Origin: Ascidia mentula
Taxonomy: Eukaryota; Chordata; Ascidiacea; Phlebobranchia; Ascidiidae
DNA: 64,000 nucleotides
Direction: 5' to 3'
NCBI GenBank assembly: GCA_947561715.1
Contig: OX387205.1
Location: 10,359,001-10,423,000 of the forward strand
Made by a program: the position numbers and the translations under genes. The notes beneath the pieces are model-generated. The model was not told the origin of the DNA and did no database searches. It saw nothing but the letters and a program-made list of their open reading frames with translations. Within the stretch, counting starts at the first letter, position 1. Each line of letters starts with the position of its first letter. This document shows, one piece after another, positions 60,657 to 64,000 of this stretch.

Positions 60657-63600
60657 TTAACAAGTAACCGAAATTTAACTCACAAAAAACAACCACTAAC
60701 CGCGGAGACGCCTTCATCCAAGGGAACTTGCCGAAACACTATGGCGAGCGTTCATATCTCACGCCAAAGGCGATCGACAGCGGAACTGCCAGGGAGCGAC
60801 ATGACCATGAACCCCGGATGAATAACGACAGGACAACGCCAACAGTAGAACAACAAAAGCTATAGTTAACAAGTAACCGAAATTTAACTCACAAAAAAAC
60901 AACCACTAACCGCGGAGACGCCTTCATCCAAGGGAACTTGCCGAAACACTATGGCGAGCGTTCATATCTCACGCCAAAGGCGATCGACAGCGGAACTGCC
61001 AGGGAGCGACATGACCATGAACCCTGGATGAATAACGGCAAGACAACGCCAACAGCAGAAAAACTATAGCTAAAGTTAACAAGTTAACCGAAATTTAACA
61101 AAAAAAAACAACACTAACTGCGGAGACGCCTTCATCCAAGGGAACTTGCCGAAACACTATGGCGAGCGTTCATATCTCACGCCAAAGGCGATCGACAGCG
61201 GAACTGCCAGGGAGCGACATGACCATGAACCCTGGATGAATAACGACAGGACAACGCCAACAGTCGAACAACAAAAGCTATAGTTAACAAGTAACCGAAA
61301 TTTAACTTACAAAAAAACAACCACTAACCGCGGAGACGCCTTCATCCAAGGGAAATTGCCGAAACACTATGGTGAGCGTTCATATCTCACGCCAAAGGCG
61401 ATCGACAGCGGAACTGCCAGGGAGCGACATGACCATGAACCCCGGATGAATAACGACAGGACAACGCCAACAGTAGAACAACAAAAGCTATAGTTAACAA
61501 GTAACCGAAATTTAACTCACAAAAAAACAACCACTAACCGCGGAGACGCCTTCATCCAAGGGAACTTGCCGAAACACTATGGCGAGCGTTCATATCTCAC
61601 GACGAAGGCGATCGACAGCGGAACTATCAGGGAGCGACATGACCATGAACCCTGGATGAATAACGGACAGACAACGCCAACAGTAGAATAACAATAGTTA
61701 AATTTAGACAATTAATGAGGAATTTTCAAAAAATAACCACTAACCGCGTGGACGCCTCCAACCAAAGGAACTTGCCGAAACACTATGGCGAGCGTTCATA
61801 TCTCATGCCAAAGGCGATCGACAGCGGAACTGCGAGGGAGCGACATGACCATGAACCCTGGATGAATAACGGCAAGACAACGCCAACAGCAGAAAACCTA
61901 TAGCTAAAGTTAACAAGTTAACCGAAATTTAACAAAAAAAACAACACTAACTGCGGAGACGCCTTCATCCAAGGGAACTTGCCGAAACACCATGGCGAGC
62001 GTTCATATCTCACACCAAAGGCGATCGACAGCGGAACTGCCAGGGAGAGACATGACCATGAACCCCGGATGAATAATGACAGGACAACGCCAACAGTAGA
62101 ACAACAAAAGCTATAGTTAACAAGTAACCGAAATTTAACTCACAAAAAAACAACCACTAACCGCGGAGACGCCTTCATCCAAGGGAACTTGCCGAAACAC
62201 TATGGCGAGCGTTCATATCTCACGCCCAAGGCGATCGACAGCGGAACTGCCAGGGAGCGACATGACCATGAACCCTGGACGAATAACGACAGGACAACGC
62301 CAACAGCAGAACAACAAAAGCTATAGTTAACAAGTAACCGAAATTTAACTCTCAAAAAAACAACCACTAACCGCGGAGACGCCTTCATCCAAGGGAACTT
62401 GCCGAAACACTATGGCGAGCGTTCATATCTCACGCCAAAGGTGATCGACAGCGGAAGTGCCAGGGAGCGACATGACCATGAACCCTGGACGAATAACGAC
62501 AGGACAACGCCAACAGTAGAACAACAAAAGCTATAGTTAACAAGTAACCGAAATTTAACTCACAAAAAAAAAAACACTAACCGCGGAGACGCCTTCATCC
62601 AAGGGAACTTGCCGAAACACTATGGCGAGCGTTCATATCTCACGCCAAAGGCGATCGACAGCGGAACTGCGAGGGAGCGACATGACCATGAAACCTGGAT
62701 GAATAACGGCAAGACAACGCCAACAGCAGAAAAACTATAGCTAAAGTTAACAAGTTAACCGAAATTTAACAAAAAAAAACAACACCAACTGCGGAGACGC
62801 CTTCATCCAAGGGAACTTGCCGAAACACTATGGCGAGCGTTCATATCTCACGCCAAAGGCGATCGACAGCGGAACTGCCAGGGAGCGACATGACCATGAA
62901 CCCTGGATGAATAACGACAGGACAACGCCAACAGTAGAACAACAAAAGCTATAGTTAACAAGTAACCGAAATTTAACTCACAAAAAAACAACCACTAACC
63001 GCGGAGACGCCTTCATCCAAGGGAAATTGCCGAAACACTATGGCGAGCGTTCATATCTCACGCCAAAGGCGATCGACAGCGGAACTGCCAGGGAGCGACA
63101 TGACCATGAACCCCGGATGAATAACGACAGGACAACGCCAACAGTAGAACAACAAAAGCTATAGTTAACAAGTAACCGAAATTTAACTCACAAAAAAACA
63201 ACCACTAACAGCGGAGACGCCTTCATCCAAGGGAACTTGCCGAAACACTATGGCGAGCGTTCATATCTCACGACGAAGGCGATCGACAGCGGAACTTTCA
63301 GGGAGCGACATGACCATGAACCCTGGATGAATAACGGACAGACAACGCCAACAGTAGAATAACAATAGTTAAATTTAGACAATTAATGAGGAATTTTCAA
63401 AAAATAACCACTAACCGCGTGGACGCCTCCAACCAAAGGAACTTGCCGAAACACTATGGTGAGCGTTCATATCTCACGCCCAAGGCGATCGACAGCGGAA
63501 CTGCCAGGGAGCGACATGACCATGAACCCTGGATGAATAACGACAGGACAACGCCAACAGTAGAACAACAAAAGCTATAGTTAACAAGTAACCGAAATTT

Positions 63601-64000
63601 AACTCACAAAAAAACAACCACTAACCGCGGAGACGCCTTCATCCAAGGGAACTTGCCGAAACACTATGGCGAGCGTTCATATCTCACGCCAAAGGCGATC
63701 GACAGCGGAACTGCGAGGGAGCGACATGACCATGAACCCTGGATGAATAACGGCAAGACAACGCCAACAGCAGAAAACCTATAGCTAAAGTTAACAGGTT
63801 AACCGAAATTTAACAAAAAAAAACAACACTAACTGCGGAGACGCCTTCATCCAAGGGAACTTGCCGAAACACTATGGCGAGCGTTCATATCTCACGCCAA
63901 AGGCGATCGACAGCGGAACTGCCAGGGAGCGACATGACCATGAACCCCGGATGAATAATGACAGGACAACGCCAACAGTAGAACAACAAAAGCTATAGTT
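60517..64000 (-). repeat. Satellite array, right arm, at least 16 monomers, diverged subfamily
   Basis: The same ~209-bp monomer in opposite orientation (AACTTGCCGAAACACTATGG, CGAGCGTTCATATCTCACGC, GGAACTGCCAGGGAGCGACA). Most right-arm monomers share AAAGCTATAGTTAACAAGTA and AAATTTAACTCACAAAAAAA, which left-arm monomers lack. Higher-order period is about 1.67 kb (8 monomers), shown by the variant with ATTAATGAGGAATTTTCAAA at about 61711 and 63382. Continues past the window end. Confidence 0.95.

Noticed and set aside
34405..64000. Regular repeats as a possible CRISPR array
   Set aside because: Units are ~209 bp with no unique spacers, in a eukaryotic context; this is satellite DNA.
60517..64000. 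Hammerhead ribozyme in the monomer (CCGAAAC, CTGGATGA)
   Set aside because: The required CUGANGA core and paired stems around a cleavage site were not found.

Overview
The window looks like nuclear DNA of a compact invertebrate deuterostome genome, most likely an ascidian tunicate such as Ciona. This is inferred from short multi-exon genes with consensus GT-AG introns, mostly in phase 1, from gene content (a mucin-type VWD/C8/TIL protein, a trefoil-EGF protein, peritrophin-type chitin-binding domains, the ciliary planar-polarity gene WDPCP) and from small transposon debris. There are no bacterial signals. The species cannot be fixed from sequence alone.

Genes, left half. (1) Minus strand, 1-16589: a large secreted gel-forming-mucin-like gene of about 30 visible exons. 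It runs signal peptide, CUB, EGF-like, then three VWD-C8-TIL assemblies, and leaves the window inside a mucin WxxW (CysD) domain. A TATA box lies about 125 bp upstream of its ATG. (2) Plus strand, 18753-23007: WDPCP (Fritz homologue), 12 joined exons giving about 615 residues; only the first coding exon was not found. (3) Plus strand, 24881-25650: a secreted trefoil plus EGF protein of 138 residues whose second EGF is cut by TGA. A duplicate of its 3' end lies at about 28.5 kb. (4) Plus strand, 30737-32915: a secreted protein with four chitin-binding peritrophin-A (CBM14) domains and Thr/Pro linkers, 338 residues in 10 exons. A 379-bp stretch with one whole CBM14 domain has just been tandemly duplicated.

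Mobile DNA is small and non-autonomous: a poly-A tRNA-type SINE with a target-site duplication (4.8 kb), three copies of another tRNA-headed SINE (2.4, 29.6, 29.9 kb), a 338-bp hAT-like MITE next to a WDPCP splice acceptor (19.5 kb), and a 1.04-kb piggyBac-like MITE with TTAA-type ends (26.0 kb).

Right half. From about 34.4 kb to the window end there is a giant inverted structure. About 103 head-to-tail copies of a ~209-bp satellite (34.4-55.9 kb) face at least 16 copies of a diverged subfamily in opposite orientation (60.5-64.0 kb). Between them are two inverted inner arms (55.9-56.5 and 60.0-60.5 kb), two inverted ~37-bp minisatellite blocks (56.5-58.0 and 58.6-60.0 kb) and a short loop near 58.2 kb. 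Each inner arm carries a related ATG-initiated exon-like ORF (starts MASSGGGLDE) pointing outward into the satellite. The satellite monomer itself holds an ORF (NLPKHYGERSYLTPKAIDS...) in frame with the inferred second exon. My reading is that the satellite arose by amplification of a coding exon inside a fold-back structure; this is the most unusual thing in the window.
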